From Adhaeribacter sp. (GTDB taxonomy: Bacteria > Bacteroidota > Bacteroidia > Cytophagales > Hymenobacteraceae), in the NCBI GenBank assembly GCA_028288395.1, contig JAQBNV010000098.1, positions 1 to 14,938 of the forward strand: 14,938 bases of DNA, read 5' to 3'. This document shows, piece by piece, positions 13,925 to 14,938 of this stretch. Position numbers and translations under genes: made by a program. Every line of letters starts with the position of its first letter. Position 1 is the first letter of the stretch. A model generated the notes under the pieces. That model ran no database searches. It was given only the letters and a program-made list of their open reading frames with translations, and was not told where the DNA came from.

Positions 13925-14938
13925 TTAAGAATTAATTTTTACAACAGCCAGCGCCAGATCGGCACCCACGGTTACGCTTTCCAGCATTAAATATTCTGCC
14001 GCTTCAGATTTATTTACTTCTTGCCGGCTTTCTTCTTTCCCGGTAGAAGTATTCCAAAAACAAATGCGGTACTTTCCCGAAGCCAGGCCAGGAATCTGAA
14101 TAGTCATTTTAACGGGTCTTGCCGTTTTTACGACCATTCCGCCTTTTACTTTATCTTGTCGGAGCAGCCACACTACCGCTTGCTGCGCATCGCCGCAACC
14201 AAAAACGGCAAAGCCAGCTGCCGAAATCTTTATTTCCTGACTAAGATTTTGCCGGTGGAAATTAGTCCAGTCAATATATTCTAAAAAGCCAGTCATATGC
14301 TGTTGTGCTTCGCGCATTCCGGGCGTGAGCACATGCGGGTGCCGGTTAGGCCAGCGCATGCCCCCTCCTGCCCCACCGGAAGCTAAATGTGCCCACTGAA
14401 TATGCCGGAAATATTCATTGTCAAACTCCTCGGGTAAAGTTCGCCGCAAATCCTTGAAAGCATGAATCGGCCCGTGTTCGCTGTCAAAAAAAGGCCGGGG
14501 CTTCTGGAGATGTTCGATGGCTTCACGTACCAGTGCACCCGCACAAAGCGCCGGCGTAACGGTATTGCGGGGATTATTAATGGTTTTGGCATCGTAAAAG
14601 TGGGTAGTAGCAAAATCGAGTTGGGGGTGCCGGAAAATAACCTCGGCCACGGCGGGATGATCCTGCAGTACCGGGCCAAACAAAGAAACCGTTTGCAGGT
14701 GCGCACGGCCATAAAGCCGGGTTTCCAGTTCCCGTAAATGGCTGCTGATTTCGCTTACAAAACTGTAGAACACTTCCGTTGAATTCCCGGCATGAGCCGG
14801 ATGAATCTCATTCCAGAGATCCCAAGCGAAAAGGGCGCCACTGCCACCCCAACGCTCAGCGGCAAAGGTGAAACGGGCTTTTATTCTTTTTAACGTTTCC
14901 GGACAAAGCAGCCACTGCGACCGCTTGCTGCACGGACC
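13925..14938 (-). CDS. glycoside hydrolase, clan GH-A (GH5-like), C-terminal part
   Basis: The frame is open from the window edge to a stop at 13925-13927, giving the last 337 residues of a longer protein; the start lies outside. A GTG at 14773 is not the true start because the conserved motif FAWDLWNEIHP lies upstream of it. The Glu of WNE (codon 14807-14809) is the expected acid/base and the Glu of FDSEHGP (codon 14477-14479) the expected nucleophile, 110 residues apart, as in retaining GH-A enzymes such as cellulases and beta-mannanases. TTHFYD marks a late barrel strand. The last roughly 100 residues, from about 14220 on, look like a beta-sandwich accessory domain. The substrate is probably a plant or microbial polysaccharide but cannot be fixed. 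It converges on the protease gene and shares a hairpin with it. Confidence 0.8.
   Translation of the reverse strand, partial: GPCSKRSQWLLCPETLKRIKARFTFAAERWGGSGALFAWDLWNEIHPAHAGNSTEVFYSFVSEISSHLRELETRLYGRAHLQTVSLFGPVLQDHPAVAEVIFRHPQLDFATTHFYDAKTINNPRNTVTPALCAGALVREAIEHLQKPRPFFDSEHGPIHAFKDLRRTLPEEFDNEYFRHIQWAHLASGGAGGGMRWPNRHPHVLTPGMREAQQHMTGFLEYIDWTNFHRQNLSQEIKISAAGFAVFGCGDAQQAVVWLLRQDKVKGGMVVKTARPVKMTIQIPGLASGKYRICFWNTSTGKEESRQEVNKSEAAEYLMLESVTVGADLALAVVKINS

Noticed and set aside
14462..14737. 91-codon open frame on the + strand inside the glycoside hydrolase gene
   Set aside because: Antisense to the conserved catalytic region, no recognisable features.
1..14938. CRISPR arrays, tandem repeats, rRNA, riboswitches
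   Set aside because: No regularly spaced repeats, rRNA-like sequence or recognisable riboswitch core were seen on reading the window.

Overview
The window reads as chromosomal DNA from a Bacteroidota bacterium, most likely a Cytophagales/Hymenobacteraceae-type soil or freshwater organism. This is inferred from three things: AT-rich leaders without Shine-Dalgarno sequences before most starts, a clear Bacteroidota-type promoter (TTG, 20 nt, TAnnTTTG) in front of the tRNA gene, and gene families typical of that phylum (a giant cytoplasmic PAS/GAF hybrid kinase, an RqcH-like NFACT protein, an ECF sigma factor paired with a membrane serine protease). No phage, insertion sequence or CRISPR array is visible.

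Layout. (1) 1-1949: pfkA (6-phosphofructokinase, +) converges with miaA (tRNA dimethylallyltransferase, -), with an inverted repeat across the junction. (2) 1950-2500: a 551-bp divergent intergenic region carrying three mutually crossing 8-9 bp inverted repeats. (3) 2501-10742: a tightly packed five-gene + strand unit. It holds a 1748-aa hybrid histidine kinase with a complete internal phosphorelay (HisKA, HATPase, REC, Hpt), a stand-alone receiver 2 nt downstream, a 91-aa protein of unknown function, a PhnP-like metallo-beta-lactamase-fold hydrolase whose GTG overlaps the preceding TGA, and an NFACT/RqcH-like RNA-binding protein. (4) 10743-12129: a sparse, AT-rich region with one small hypothetical gene (-), the eroded remains of a reading frame (+), and a tRNA-Leu(GAG) gene (-) with its own promoter and terminator. 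(5) 12130-13905: an ECF-type sigma factor followed by a single-pass membrane protein that joins an anti-sigma-like cytoplasmic region to an HtrA-like periplasmic serine protease with an intact His-Asp-Ser triad. (6) 13925-14938: the C-terminal part of a glycoside hydrolase (clan GH-A, GH5-like) on the - strand, running off the window.

How the genes may work together. In the central unit the kinase looks like a soluble multi-input sensor that passes phosphate His to Asp to His within one chain and could hand it to the small receiver, which has no output domain. The co-transcribed hydrolase and NFACT protein may only share transcription, or may link this signalling to RNA or ribosome quality control; the sequence does not decide between these. 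The sigma factor/protease pair is the best candidate for an under-described system: the protease chain could itself be the membrane anchor or anti-sigma factor, so that periplasmic sensing, proteolysis and sigma release sit in one polypeptide.
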